From AC-37 sp036389835 (GTDB lineage: Bacteria > Actinomycetota > Thermoleophilia > Solirubrobacterales > Thermoleophilaceae), in the NCBI GenBank assembly GCA_036389835.1, contig DASVWC010000071.1, forward strand, positions 7,938-71,937: a DNA stretch of 64,000 nt. Direction: 5' to 3'. Made by a program: the position numbers and the translations under genes. Positions within the stretch are counted from its first letter, which is position 1, and each line of letters begins with the position of its first letter. The notes under the pieces are model-generated. The model was not told where the DNA came from and made no database searches. It worked only from the letters and a program-made list of their open reading frames with translations. Below, piece by piece: positions 15,486-24,140 of this stretch.

Positions 15486-15506
15486 GGCCCGCTCCGCGGG
15501 CCTCAC
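15482..15506 (+). terminator. 11-bp hairpin overlapping the DUF427 stop codon
   Basis: GTGAGGCCCGC (15482-15492) pairs perfectly with GCGGGCCTCAC (15496-15506) around loop TCC. The TGA stop lies in the ascending arm. No T-run follows. Confidence 0.7.
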
Positions 15507-15547
15507 CTCGAGTACTTACGACTAGGTCTGCATAGGAACTAGCCCGA

Positions 15548-15660
15548 CCTCCAGCGGCTCCGTGCCTCGGACGGGAGGGCCCGCCCTGAAGGAAGTCTTA
15601 GTGCCAATCGTCGGCACGAGCTCCGTAGAGCTTTAGGGCTTCACTCTCCACTGACGCCCA
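15548..15660. other. Hairpin-rich spacer of unknown role
   Basis: The 210 bases before the Vps62-like gene contain no convincing gene but several small stems in a row: CCTCC with GGAGG (15548-15578, with CCGT and ACGG inside), GTGCC with GGCAC (15601-15617), AGCTC with GAGCT around CGTA (15619-15632), and GGGC with GCCC (15636-15658). Base composition is less GC-rich than the flanks. It could encode a small RNA or simply be a promoter region. No known RNA family is recognised. Confidence 0.3.
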
Positions 15661-15703
15661 ACTCCAAACATCGACGGCCTCGATGGCGGCTGGACACAGG
15701 CCT

Positions 15704-15709
15704 TACAGT
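15704..15709 (+). promoter_or_regulatory. -10 box TACAGT, leaderless spacing
   Basis: TACAGT is followed by six bases and GTG 15716. This decides the start of the Vps62-like gene over the upstream ATG at 15683. Confidence 0.5.
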
Positions 15710-15715
15710 GCGGCC

Positions 15716-17068
15716 GTGGGGGAGCACCGGGACCTGCTGCGGCGGTACATGCCGCAGCTCAAGTACGACTCGCACGAGCAGTTCTTCGCGGACCGCGTCG
15801 ACGAGGTGCTCGCCTGCGGGCACGCCGAGCTGCGCCGCCGGCGCGAGGGCCGGCTCGACCAGGTGCTCGCCCGCGGCGCCGAGGTCGAGCCGCCCGCCGA
15901 GGAGCACCCGGACCGGAGCGGCGACCCGGCGGCCGCCGAGCTGACCCTCGACCTGCTCGGCGCGGAGTACGAGGCCGGCCTCGGGCCCGCGCAGGACGGC
16001 GACTATCTCGCCGTCGTCGGTCAGGACTACCGCGCGCTGTCGCAGCGGATGCACCAGGAGACCCATCTCCGCAACGTGATCTACGGGCGCGCCCGCCGCG
16101 ACCGCGAGGGCCGGCTGTGGCTCCAGTACTGGCTCTACTACTTCTACAACGACTACAGCATGGCCGGCGGCTTCGGCCTCCACGAGGGCGACTGGGAGCT
16201 CGTGCAGCTGCGGATGAAGGACGACGGCGTTCCGGAGGTCGCCGTCTACGCCCAGCACAAGCACGCCGAGCAGCGCCGCTGGGGCGACGTGGAGAGGGTG
16301 GAGCCGGACCGCGTGCAACCGATCGTGTACGTCGGCTGTGGCTCGCACGCGTCGTACTTCGCGCCCGGGATGCACAAGGCCGGGCCGGTCTGGTGGGACG
16401 TCTCGGACGGCGAGCGCGGCACGCCCCCGGACACCGAGCTGGTCGAGCTCGACGACGACCGCCTGCCGCGCTGGATCGGGTGGCCGGGGGTCTGGGGCGG
16501 GACCCGCGCGCGGCTGCGCGACATCGAGCAGCCCAGCCCGCCGGGCCCGCGCGGGACGATCGCCGAGCCGCGCAAGCACTGGGACGACCCCTCCGCCATC
16601 GACGTCGCCGAGCACGAGGTCGAGCACTACGAGCTCACCGGCGAACCGCCGATCGTCATCAGGCGCCGGGGCCGGCGGGTGCTCGTGAGCTACGACGTCC
16701 GCGAGCTGCGCAAGACCGACTTCTCGCCCGAGCGGCTGACCGTCGTCGTCAACATGAAGCAGGGAGGCGACGAGACGACGCGCGCTCCGCCGCGCACCTA
16801 CACCTACGCGATCGAGCACACCCTCGAGGGCGACCTCGACATCGACGCGCGGCTCGACGGCGAGCGCGGCTACGACGTACGGGCGCGCCTGATGGCGGTC
16901 GACGGCCGGGCGACCAACGACCGCTGCGAGATGCTGAGGCGGCCGCTCTGGCCCGACAACCCCGGGATCCGTGCCTGGAACGCGTTCGCGCGCGGCATCC
17001 GAGCCGGGTGGGCGCGCACGGGCGGTCCGGTCGCCGACGTGATCCTGCGCCGCCGGCGCGGGCGCTAG
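15716..17068 (+). CDS. Vps62-related protein
   Basis: 450-residue soluble protein. The central Vps62-like signature is clear at about residues 135-235: LQYWLYYFYNDYS, GLHEGDWELVQL, VYAQHKHAEQRRW and VYVGCGSHASYFAPG. In fungi the family name comes from vacuolar sorting; the bacterial role is not known. The N-terminal part carries Leu-Lys-Tyr-Asp-Ser-His and may bind ligand; no signal peptide is present. GTG 15716 was chosen because of the -10 box and because the homology begins at once. It converges on the DUF3891 gene with one base between stops. Confidence 0.75.
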   Translation: MGEHRDLLRRYMPQLKYDSHEQFFADRVDEVLACGHAELRRRREGRLDQVLARGAEVEPPAEEHPDRSGDPAAAELTLDLLGAEYEAGLGPAQDGDYLAVVGQDYRALSQRMHQETHLRNVIYGRARRDREGRLWLQYWLYYFYNDYSMAGGFGLHEGDWELVQLRMKDDGVPEVAVYAQHKHAEQRRWGDVERVEPDRVQPIVYVGCGSHASYFAPGMHKAGPVWWDVSDGERGTPPDTELVELDDDRLPRWIGWPGVWGGTRARLRDIEQPSPPGPRGTIAEPRKHWDDPSAIDVAEHEVEHYELTGEPPIVIRRRGRRVLVSYDVRELRKTDFSPERLTVVVNMKQGGDETTRAPPRTYTYAIEHTLEGDLDIDARLDGERGYDVRARLMAVDGRATNDRCEMLRRPLWPDNPGIRAWNAFARGIRAGWARTGGPVADVILRRRRGR

Positions 17069-17069
17069 C

Positions 17070-17774
17070 TCAGCCCGAGCGGACCAGCGTCCAGGCGAGC
17101 CGCACGAGCGGCGCGCGCTCCAGGGCGGCGTGCAGGTCCGCCTCCGCCGGGTAGCCGCCCTCGAGGCGGCGCCCCTCGCAGCGCACGGTGAGCGAGTCGC
17201 CGGCGAACGGCCACGGGTCGACCGCCACCCGCATGTCGCCGGCGGGCTCGATGCGCACGCCGTCCGGCCCCCGGTCGGGAGCCCAGTCGAGGCAGAGCGC
17301 GAGCGACAGGTAGTCCCAGGTCCACACGAGCCGCTGGTTGCGGTGCACGGCGTCGCGGTCGAGCCCGAGGGCGGCCAGCAGCTCGTCCTGCTCCGCGCGG
17401 CGCTCGGCGAAGAAGCGCCTCACCTTGGCGGCGTCGCCGGGGTCCATGCGCTCCAGGTCCCGCATCTCGTAGAGGGCGGTCCCGTGCATCGACACGAGCA
17501 GCGCCGCGTAGGCGCTCTGGCGCACGAGCTTCCCGGCGGCGGCCGACCACAGCTCCAGGTGCACGTCCAGCGGCATCTCCATGAACGAGTGCGGCAGGCC
17601 GGTGCCGGGGTTGAGGCTGGGGCGCAGGTCCCATTCCGCCATGCCGATGTCGTGCTGCTCGGCGGCCAGGCAGACCTCGTCGAACGGGTCCGGGGGCGCG
17701 ACGGCGTCGTTCCCCCACGCACGCGCGAGCTGCCCCGAGAGCCAGGCGTGGGACGGCTGGCCGATGGCGACCAC
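17070..17774 (-). CDS. DUF3891 family protein
   Basis: About 234 residues, conserved in actinobacteria and some other phyla, function unknown. Family features are QPSHAWLSGQLARAWG at the start, AAEQHDIGMAEWDL, and SMHGTALYEM; the HD-like placement of EQHDIG suggests a metal-dependent hydrolase, which is inference. GTG 17774 was chosen, but family-like residues (VLRRDAAGV) continue upstream to a CTG at 17801, just after the sigma-factor stop at 17804. A CTG start coupled to that stop is therefore plausible. Probably co-transcribed with the sigma factor. Confidence 0.75.
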   Translation of the reverse strand: MVAIGQPSHAWLSGQLARAWGNDAVAPPDPFDEVCLAAEQHDIGMAEWDLRPSLNPGTGLPHSFMEMPLDVHLELWSAAAGKLVRQSAYAALLVSMHGTALYEMRDLERMDPGDAAKVRRFFAERRAEQDELLAALGLDRDAVHRNQRLVWTWDYLSLALCLDWAPDRGPDGVRIEPAGDMRVAVDPWPFAGDSLTVRCEGRRLEGGYPAEADLHAALERAPLVRLAWTLVRSG

Positions 17775-17803
17775 GCCGGCCGCGTCGCGGCGGAGGACCA
17801 GGG

Positions 17804-18589
17804 CTAGGCCGCCTCGGCGACCGTGCGCAGCCGGTCGAGCGAGCGGCGGATGATCCGCGAGACGTGCATCTGCGAGATGCCGAGCCGGTCCGCGATCTCC
17901 GACTGGGTGAGGTCGCGCTCGAAGCGCAGCCGCAGGATCAGGCGGTCGCGCTCGGGGAGCGCGGCCATCGTCGGCTCGATCACGGCGTGGTACTCGACCA
18001 TCTCGAAGCGCTCGTCGTGCTCGCCGACGGTGTCGGCGTAGGCGGAGCCCTCGTCCTCCGAGCCGCCGCGCGGCATGTCGAGCGAGATCGCGTCGAACGC
18101 CTTGGCGGCCTCGAGCGCCTCGAGCACGTCCTCGGCGCTGCAGCCGAGCCGGTCGGCGAGCTCGTGGGGCGTCGGCGAGCGCCCGATGTCGCGCGAGAGG
18201 TCGTTGATCGCGCGGTTCACCTGGCCGATGCGCTCCTGGATCGGACGCGGCACGTGGACCGCCCAGCCGGTGTCGCGGAAGTAGCGCTTCAGCTCGCCGA
18301 CGATCGTCGGCACCGCGAACGTCGAGAAGGCGTTCCCGCGCTCGGGGTCGAAGCGGTCGATGGCCTTGAGCAGACCCATGCTCGCCACCTGGAAGAGGTC
18401 GTCGATCGGCTCGTTCGGGCGCGCGTACCGGCGCGCGAGCTGGCGGGCGAGGGGCAGGAACCGCTCGACCAGCTCCTCACGCGCCACGTCGTCCCCCTGG
18501 CGCCGGTAGCGCATCAGCAGCGCGTAGTCCGCACGCGTGCGCTCGGGCGCCGGCTGGAGGTAGCGGCGGTCTTCTGTTCGGGATTCCAT
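17804..18589 (-). CDS. SigB/SigF-type RNA polymerase sigma factor
   Basis: Alternative sigma factor of the stress/sporulation group (sigma-70 group 3), 261 residues. Region 2 is at about 60-130 (EPIDDLFQVASMGLLKAIDRFDP, FSTFAVPTIVGELKRYFRD), region 3 at about 135-190, and region 4 with the helix-turn-helix LTQSEIADRLGISQMHVSRI near the end. ATG 18589 was chosen; upstream in-frame codons lack sigma-like sequence. No anti-sigma factor or antagonist is adjacent, unlike the usual rsbW/rsbV arrangement, so its control must come from elsewhere. Confidence 0.9.
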   Translation of the reverse strand: MESRTEDRRYLQPAPERTRADYALLMRYRRQGDDVAREELVERFLPLARQLARRYARPNEPIDDLFQVASMGLLKAIDRFDPERGNAFSTFAVPTIVGELKRYFRDTGWAVHVPRPIQERIGQVNRAINDLSRDIGRSPTPHELADRLGCSAEDVLEALEAAKAFDAISLDMPRGGSEDEGSAYADTVGEHDERFEMVEYHAVIEPTMAALPERDRLILRLRFERDLTQSEIADRLGISQMHVSRIIRRSLDRLRTVAEAA

Positions 18590-18633
18590 GTGCAGCAATG
18601 CTCTCGTCGTGGCTCGGCACGCCGCAACCACGA

Positions 18634-18648
18634 CCGGTCGTTGACCGG
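18634..18648. repeat. Inverted repeat upstream of the sigma factor gene
   Basis: CCGGTC-GTT-GACCGG is a perfect 6-bp inverted repeat 45 bases before the sigma-factor ATG, in a 193-base spacer. A weaker arm pair (TCGTGG with CCACGA) lies between it and the gene. It may be an operator. The rest of 18590-18782 shows no gene. Confidence 0.4.
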
Positions 18649-18782
18649 CTTGGAAACGGCGGGTCGTTTGGGCGCGAGTCCGGGACGGGCCATTCGTCCC
18701 CCTGCACGTCCATTCATACATCAGTCGGCGTGAAAGCGCCAGCCCTTAGCGGGACGGCGTAACCCGGACGGGTGAAGGGACG

Positions 18783-20027
18783 TTAGGCCGGCTCGGGCGG
18801 GGACTCGGCGCGCCCCACGCCGGGCTGCTCGCGCTCGGGCGGCTCGCCGCCCTCGTCGGTCGCCTTCGGCTCGGCGATCAGCGCTGCCAGCGGGTCGCGC
18901 CGGAACAGCAGGTACTCGCGCACGGCGATCTGGATCGACGCCGCGACCGGGATGGCGAGCAGCGCCCCGGCGAGCCCGAACAGTGCGCTGCCGAACAGCA
19001 CCGACACGATCACGAGGAACGGCTCGAGCTGGACCGCGCGCGCCTGGATCCGCGGCTGGATCACGTTGTTCTCGATCTGCTGGTAGATCACCGAGTAGAC
19101 CGTCCAGACGATCGGGTCGAACGGGATGTCGCCGAACAGCGTGACTATGCCGACCACCACGGCGCCGATCGTCGCGCCGATGAGCGGGATCAGGTCGAGC
19201 AGGAAGACGACGACGGCGAGCGCCGCCGGCGACGGCGCGCCGATCGCGAGCAGCACGACATACGCGCTGATGCCGGCGATGGTGGCCTGGATCAGCGCGC
19301 CGAGCACGTAGTTGGCGACGGCCGCCCCGATGCGGTCGAACATGCGGTTGAACGCCTCGGCCCGCTCGGGGTCGTCGGTGGTCTGGACCGTGATGAAGGT
19401 GCGCCGCCAGCGCGGTCCCGCGCCGACCATGAAGACGCTGAGGATCAGGATCGTGACCCCGGCGAAGATGCCGTTGACGAGGCCGATCCCGATGTCGGCG
19501 AGCACGCCCGCGGCGTCGCCGACCTTCGCCGGGAGCTTGCCCGCCTCCTCCTGGAGCTTGCTCGTCACGTCGTAGTCCTCGTTGATCTCGCGCAGCCGCT
19601 CGTTCTCGTTCACGAACCTGGTCACGTCGCTCGCGTACTCGGGCGCGTCGTTCACGAGCGTGTTGACCTGGTCCACGATCGGCGGGACCAGCAGGGCGAG
19701 CATCGCCACCGGCACCATCAGGATCCCGAGGTAGACGAGCATGATCGCGAGCCCGCGCTTCATCCGGCGGCTGAGGTAGTTGACCGGCCCCGAGACCGCG
19801 ATCGCGATGAAGCTCGCGATGAACAGCCAGCTCAGCGGCTTGCGCAGCAGGTAGACCAGGTACACGGCGATCACCGCCGCGAGCACCACGCCGACCGCCC
19901 GGATAGCGGAGCGCGTGTCGACGGTGGGCCTGAACCGGACCTCCGGCTCCTCGCCGGTCGCGGTCCCGGTCAGCGTGCCGCCGGCCGTCTGGGACACGCG
20001 GTCTGAGCTGCCCTCCACGGCGGCCAT
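18783..20027 (-). CDS. AI-2E family (PerM/UPF0118) membrane transporter
   Basis: 414-residue multi-pass membrane protein. Paired N-terminal helices (about 42-95) and the long coiled middle region (NTLVNDAPEYASDVTRFVNENERLREI) are followed by the conserved C-terminal set with DLIPLIGATIGAVVVGIV and NNVIQPRIQARAVQLEPFLVIVSV. Family members include a proposed autoinducer-2 exporter and Na+/H+ antiporters; the true substrate here is unknown. The last ~35 residues are acidic and Pro-rich. ATG 20027 starts the protein. Upstream neighbours are on the same strand but separated by 20 bases. Confidence 0.87.
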   Translation of the reverse strand: MAAVEGSSDRVSQTAGGTLTGTATGEEPEVRFRPTVDTRSAIRAVGVVLAAVIAVYLVYLLRKPLSWLFIASFIAIAVSGPVNYLSRRMKRGLAIMLVYLGILMVPVAMLALLVPPIVDQVNTLVNDAPEYASDVTRFVNENERLREINEDYDVTSKLQEEAGKLPAKVGDAAGVLADIGIGLVNGIFAGVTILILSVFMVGAGPRWRRTFITVQTTDDPERAEAFNRMFDRIGAAVANYVLGALIQATIAGISAYVVLLAIGAPSPAALAVVVFLLDLIPLIGATIGAVVVGIVTLFGDIPFDPIVWTVYSVIYQQIENNVIQPRIQARAVQLEPFLVIVSVLFGSALFGLAGALLAIPVAASIQIAVREYLLFRRDPLAALIAEPKATDEGGEPPEREQPGVGRAESPPEPA

Positions 20028-20047
20028 CCTACGCCCCGGTCAGGCGG

Positions 20048-20524
20048 CTAGGGTTGAGTCAGGCGCCAGTCCATGCGGCGGTCCATGTAGACGAGCGGAT
20101 GGCCGTCGCCGTGCTCGCCGCCCGCGACGTCGCCGATCAGGATCGAGTGGTCGTAGAGCTCGAAGAGGGCGCTGCGCCGGCAGCGCAGGTAGGCGAGCGC
20201 GCCGCCGACGACCGGCACGTCGGCGTCCCAGCGCCAGTCGAGCCCGCCGAACTTGTCGTCCGCGAGGCTGGCGAAGAGCGTCGCCACGTCGGCCTGGTCG
20301 TGGCGGAGCAGGTGGACGCCGAACTGGGCGCACTCGATCAGCGCGCCGTGGCAGCGCGACGCGTGCCCGATCGAGACGAGCAGCGAGGGCGGCGCGGCGC
20401 TGAACGACGAGATCGACGTGGCCACGAGGCCGCACGGGTCCCCGTCGGCGCGCCGGGCGGTCACGACGGCCACGCCGGAGCAGAGGCTCGCCATCGACGC
20501 GCGGAAGAGCGCCTCGACGCTCAC
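20048..20524 (-). CDS. Flavin reductase-like (FMN-binding split barrel) protein
   Basis: 158 residues, typical of the small flavin reductase domain that reduces FMN or FAD for a partner oxygenase. The signatures are CSGVAVVTARRADGDPCGLVATSISSFS and PPSLLVSIGHASRCHGAL in the first half. GTG 20524 overlaps the TGA of the epimerase gene in GTGA, so it is translated after it. The partner enzyme is not obvious: the neighbours are two SDR-type enzymes, not an oxygenase. Confidence 0.85.
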   Translation of the reverse strand: MSVEALFRASMASLCSGVAVVTARRADGDPCGLVATSISSFSAAPPSLLVSIGHASRCHGALIECAQFGVHLLRHDQADVATLFASLADDKFGGLDWRWDADVPVVGGALAYLRCRRSALFELYDHSILIGDVAGGEHGDGHPLVYMDRRMDWRLTQP

Positions 20525-21489
20525 AGGAGGCCGGCCCGCTCCGCCCAGGCGCGGCTGCGCTCGAGCCCCTCCTCGAGCCCGACCGCCGGCTCGTAGCCGA
20601 GCACGCGGCGGGCCTTCTCGATCGAGTAGGTCCCTGGCCGGGCGAGGTAGCGCGCGGCGCCGGCGTTGGCCTCGGTCTCGCGCCCGGCGAGCCGCAGGAC
20701 GCGCTCGGTCGCGCCCGCGAGCGCCACCGCCGCCGGGGTCGAGAGCGTGCGCGGCCCTCTGGCTCCGAGCCAGCGGTGGTGATGCGCGAAGAACTCGCGG
20801 CACTCGACCCCGACGCCGTCGGTGATCGTGAAGATCTGCCCCGCCGCCGCGGAGGTCGACGCCGCGAGCACGTAGCCGTCGACCAGGTTGTCCACGTAAG
20901 CCGGGCTGAATATCCCACGCCCGTGCGCGGGCAGCAGGAACTGCCGCGACCGGATCGCCTCCAGGATCAGGATCATCCACGGCCGCGAGCGCGGCCCGTA
21001 GACGTCGCCGGGCCGCACGATCGTGCACGGGACCTCGCCGTCGGCGTGGGCCGCGAGCACGACCTGCTCGGACGCGATCTTCGTGTCGGTGTAGGGCGCG
21101 CCGGTGGGGCGGACCGGGTAGGTCTCGTCCACGCCGTCGGGGAAGTCGTTGCCGAAGGTCACGATCGACGAGGTGTGGACGAAGCGCCGCGCCCCGCCGC
21201 GCACCGCGGCGTCGAGCGCGTGCCGGGTGGCGGCCACGTTGATCGGCCAGAACTCGTCGTGGGTCCCGCCGAGGCCGATGCGCGCCGCCAGGTGGATCAC
21301 GACCTCGCAGCCGGCCGCGTGCTCCTGCCACGGGCCCGGCGCGGTCACGTCGCCGGCCACCACGCCGCGCTCGGGATCGGCCGTCAGGTCCACGCCGCGG
21401 ACCTCCCAGCCCTCCGCGCCGTAGCGGTCCGCGATCGCGCGCCCGATGAAGCCGAGCGCGCCGGTGAGGAAGACGTGGCCCTCAGCCAT
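20521..21489 (-). CDS. NAD-dependent epimerase/dehydratase family protein
   Basis: Extended SDR of 322 residues. The NAD-binding motif GALGFIG is at 10-16 and the catalytic pair Y133/K137 is in YTDTK, with the active-site Ser in VHTSSIVTFG. The C-terminal part (FSPAYVDNLVDGY) resembles the 3-beta-hydroxysteroid dehydrogenase/epimerase subgroup, so a sterol or sugar substrate is possible. ATG 21489 lies within the end of the upstream SDR gene (8-base overlap) and the stop overlaps the flavin reductase start, so all three form one operon. Confidence 0.87.
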   Translation of the reverse strand: MAEGHVFLTGALGFIGRAIADRYGAEGWEVRGVDLTADPERGVVAGDVTAPGPWQEHAAGCEVVIHLAARIGLGGTHDEFWPINVAATRHALDAAVRGGARRFVHTSSIVTFGNDFPDGVDETYPVRPTGAPYTDTKIASEQVVLAAHADGEVPCTIVRPGDVYGPRSRPWMILILEAIRSRQFLLPAHGRGIFSPAYVDNLVDGYVLAASTSAAAGQIFTITDGVGVECREFFAHHHRWLGARGPRTLSTPAAVALAGATERVLRLAGRETEANAGAARYLARPGTYSIEKARRVLGYEPAVGLEEGLERSRAWAERAGLL

Positions 21490-22345
21490 CGCGGCGCGCG
21501 GTCCCGCGTCCCGCTGCGCTTGGGTCCAGGCCGATCCGCTCCATGTAGCCGGCGCGCTCGCCGGGGTCGGTCGTGTCCGTCACGCGGTTCACGTCGAGGG
21601 CGCGCATCAGCCCGCGCCGCGCCCGCGTGGGGAGCATGCGCGCCAGGCGCGTGGTCAGCGCGAACTCGCGCGGCACGAACACGTCCGGCCGCGGCTCGCG
21701 GATGGCCCTCACGACGGCCTGCGCCACGTCGTCGGGTGAGATCCACTTGGAGCCGCGCGGGGGCTTCGTCCCCCTGGCCAGCTCGGTGTCGACCAGGCCC
21801 GGGAACACGCCGGTCAGCTCCACGCCGCAGCCCTGGAGCTCCTCGCGCACGCCGTCGGTCAGCGCGAGCACGGCGTGCTTGGTGGCCGAGTAGCTCACCT
21901 CGCCCGGCGGCGCCACCCAGCTCGCGCTCGACGCGATGTTCACCAGGTGGCCGCGCCCGCGCTCGCGCATGCGCGGCAGCGCAGCGCGCATGCCGTGAAC
22001 CACGCCCATCACGTTCACGGCGAACTGGCGCGCGGTGGCCGTGTCGTCCTCCTCGAGGAACGGCCCCACGAGCAGGATGCCCGCGTTGTTGACCATCACG
22101 TCGAGCGGGCCGAAGCGCTCCTCGACCCCGTCCACGAAGCGGTCCATCGACTCGCGGTCGGTCACGTCCACCTCGAACGCCTCGACCTCGCCGCCGATCG
22201 ACCCGGCGGCCTCCTCGGCGGCGCCGAGGTCCACGTCCCCGATCCCCACGCGCGCGCCCGCGCGCGCGAGCTCGGCCGCGATCGAGCGCCCGATGCCGCG
22301 CGCGCCGCCCGTGATCGCCACCACCCGCCCGTTCAAATCCGCCAT
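21482..22345 (-). CDS. Short-chain dehydrogenase/reductase
   Basis: Classical SDR, 287 residues. TGGARGIG is at 12-19, NNAG near 86-89, catalytic S139/S140, Y152 and K156 (SYSATK). After the core comes a C-terminal extension of about 70 residues with a basic stretch (LARMLPTRARRGLMRAL), often seen in membrane-associated lipid or sterol dehydrogenases of actinobacteria. ATG 22345 is the standard start; ATG 22372 is an in-frame alternative nine codons upstream. First gene of the SDR-epimerase-flavin reductase operon, divergent from the Rieske-FAD gene. Confidence 0.88.
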   Translation of the reverse strand: MADLNGRVVAITGGARGIGRSIAAELARAGARVGIGDVDLGAAEEAAGSIGGEVEAFEVDVTDRESMDRFVDGVEERFGPLDVMVNNAGILLVGPFLEEDDTATARQFAVNVMGVVHGMRAALPRMRERGRGHLVNIASSASWVAPPGEVSYSATKHAVLALTDGVREELQGCGVELTGVFPGLVDTELARGTKPPRGSKWISPDDVAQAVVRAIREPRPDVFVPREFALTTRLARMLPTRARRGLMRALDVNRVTDTTDPGERAGYMERIGLDPSAAGRGTARRDG

Positions 22346-22401
22346 TCCGGGTAGGAGGCTACGTGATTTCATCCTTGCCCCGCCCCCGGCCGTAGGCCCC
22401 C

Positions 22402-23937
22402 ATGACCAACCTCGAAGGCAGCAACACCTCGCTCTGGATCGCCACCACGGGGCAGACCGCCTACCCGGCGCTCGACCGCGAGATCCACGTCGACGTCGCC
22501 GTGCTCGGCGGCGGCATGGCCGGCCTGATGACCGCCCTGCTGCTCAAGCGCGACGGCAGGCGCGTGGCCGTGGTCGAGGCCGGCCGCGTGGCCGCCGGGG
22601 TGACGGCGTACACGACGGCCAAGGTCAGCTCGCTGCACGGGATCGTCTACCAGGACGTCGAGTCGAGCTTCGGGGCCGATGGCGCGCGGGCCTACGCGCA
22701 GGCGAACGAGGCCGGCATCGAGCGGATCGGCTCGCTCGTGGAGGAGCTCGGGATCGACTGCGACTGGCGCCGCAAGCCCTCCTACACCTACGCCGAGGAC
22801 GAGCAGGGCAACCGGCAGGTCCAGGACGAGGTCCAGGCGGCGGTGCGCGCCGGGCTAAAGGCGAGCTACACGACCGAGACCGACCTGCCGTGGGCCGTCG
22901 AGGGCGCGATCCGGGTGGAGGACCAGGCGGAGTTCCACCCGCGCAAGTTCCTGCTGGCGATCGCCGAGCAGATCCCCGGCGACGGCAGCCACGTCTTCGA
23001 GTCCACCCAGGCGACCGGCGTGAAGGAGGGCGAGCCGAACCGCGTCGAGACCGACCGCGGACAGGTCCTGGTCGCCGACGACGTGGTGGTGGCCACGCAC
23101 TTCCCGTTCCTGGACCGCGCGGGGTTCTTCGCGCGGATGCATCCGGAGCGCTCGTACGCGCTCGGCCTGTACGTGCGCGACCAGGCGCCGCAGGGCATGT
23201 ACCTGAGCACCGAGAGCCCGTCGCACACGGTCCGCTCGCACCCGACCGAGCGCGGCGAGCTGGTGATCGCCGGCGGCGAGAGCCACAAGGTCGGCCAGAG
23301 CGGGGAGGACACGGCGGATCGGGTCGCGCGGCTCGAGCGCTGGGCACGCGAGCGCTTCGACGTGGACGAGATCGCCTACCGCTGGTCCACGCAGGACAAC
23401 ATGCCGATCGACGGCGTCCCGTACGTCGGCAGGCACCACCCCGGCGCCAAGCGGCTCTGGGTCGCGACCGGGTTCAGGAAGTGGGGGCTGGCCTGGGGCG
23501 CGGCGGCCGCGGAGATCCTCACCGACCTGATCGCCGCGCGCACCAACCCGTGGGCCTCGCTCGTGGACCCGAACCGGTTCAAGCCCGGCGCCCAGGCGCA
23601 GGAGTTCCTCAAGGAGAACGCCAACGTCGGCTGGCGCTTCGTGCGCGACAAGGTCGGCGGGGCCGACTTTTCGTCGCTGGACGAGCTCGAACCGGGCCAG
23701 GGCGGCCTGGTCCGCGAGGGGCTCGGCAAGGTGGCCGCCTACCGCGACGAGGCCGGGACCGTGCACGTGCTCTCGCCGACCTGCACGCACATGGGCTGCA
23801 CGGTCAAGTGGAACACGGCGGAGAAGAGCTGGGACTGCCCGTGCCACGGCTCGCGCTTCCACTACGACGGGGCCGTCCTCCAGGGGCCGGCGCTCGAGGG
23901 TTTGTCGCAGAAGGCCTCGGGTAGCCGCAAGGAATGA
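22402..23937 (+). CDS. FAD-dependent oxidoreductase with C-terminal Rieske domain
   Basis: 511 residues. A DAO-type FAD domain occupies about 28-385 (VLGGGMAGLMTALLLKRDG, then VVEAGRVAAGVTAYTTAKVSSLHG, the conserved substrate loop of this family). A Rieske [2Fe-2S] domain forms the end, with ligands C461/H463 (CTH) and C479/H482 (CPCH) and disulfide candidates C466/C481. Proteins of this architecture are widespread but their substrate is not established; amino-acid or amine oxidation passing electrons to the Rieske centre is inferred. The TGA overlaps a tiny downstream gene in ATGA. Confidence 0.9.
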   Translation: MTNLEGSNTSLWIATTGQTAYPALDREIHVDVAVLGGGMAGLMTALLLKRDGRRVAVVEAGRVAAGVTAYTTAKVSSLHGIVYQDVESSFGADGARAYAQANEAGIERIGSLVEELGIDCDWRRKPSYTYAEDEQGNRQVQDEVQAAVRAGLKASYTTETDLPWAVEGAIRVEDQAEFHPRKFLLAIAEQIPGDGSHVFESTQATGVKEGEPNRVETDRGQVLVADDVVVATHFPFLDRAGFFARMHPERSYALGLYVRDQAPQGMYLSTESPSHTVRSHPTERGELVIAGGESHKVGQSGEDTADRVARLERWARERFDVDEIAYRWSTQDNMPIDGVPYVGRHHPGAKRLWVATGFRKWGLAWGAAAAEILTDLIAARTNPWASLVDPNRFKPGAQAQEFLKENANVGWRFVRDKVGGADFSSLDELEPGQGGLVREGLGKVAAYRDEAGTVHVLSPTCTHMGCTVKWNTAEKSWDCPCHGSRFHYDGAVLQGPALEGLSQKASGSRKE

Positions 23938-24098
23938 TCGAGAACGAGCAGCAGAACCAGCCGGACGAGGTCCCCTCCGAGGAGCAGCTCGACGTGGAGG
24001 GGCCGAACGAGAGCGCGCAGCCCTCTGGTGCGCCGGGGCTCGACGAGGGCGGCGAGGAGCCGCAGGGCAACCCCTCCGACCCCTCCGACTCGACCTAG
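23934..24098 (+). CDS. Tiny acidic protein coupled to the Rieske-FAD gene
   Basis: 54 codons starting at ATG 23934, which overlaps the upstream TGA (ATGA), and ending at TAG 24096-24098. The product is rich in Glu, Gln, Asn, Pro and Ser with no hydrophobic stretch, so it should be unstructured and cytosolic. The exact overlap is the main support for it being real; codon third positions are mostly G or C like the neighbours. No family is recognised. Confidence 0.55.
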   Translation: MIENEQQNQPDEVPSEEQLDVEGPNESAQPSGAPGLDEGGEEPQGNPSDPSDST

Positions 24099-24127
24099 CC
24101 GGCCCCTCGGGGCGGGCCTGCTCCGGC

Positions 24128-24133
24128 TACCGT
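24128..24133 (+). promoter_or_regulatory. -10 box TACCGT, leaderless spacing
   Basis: TACCGT is followed by seven bases and GTG 24141. Confidence 0.45.
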
Positions 24134-24140
24134 CAGCGGC

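Noticed and set aside
15507..15715. tRNA, tmRNA, SRP RNA or RNase P RNA in the hairpin-rich spacer
   Set aside because: No T-loop sequence, CCA end, SRP core or RNase P core was found; only unspecific small stems.
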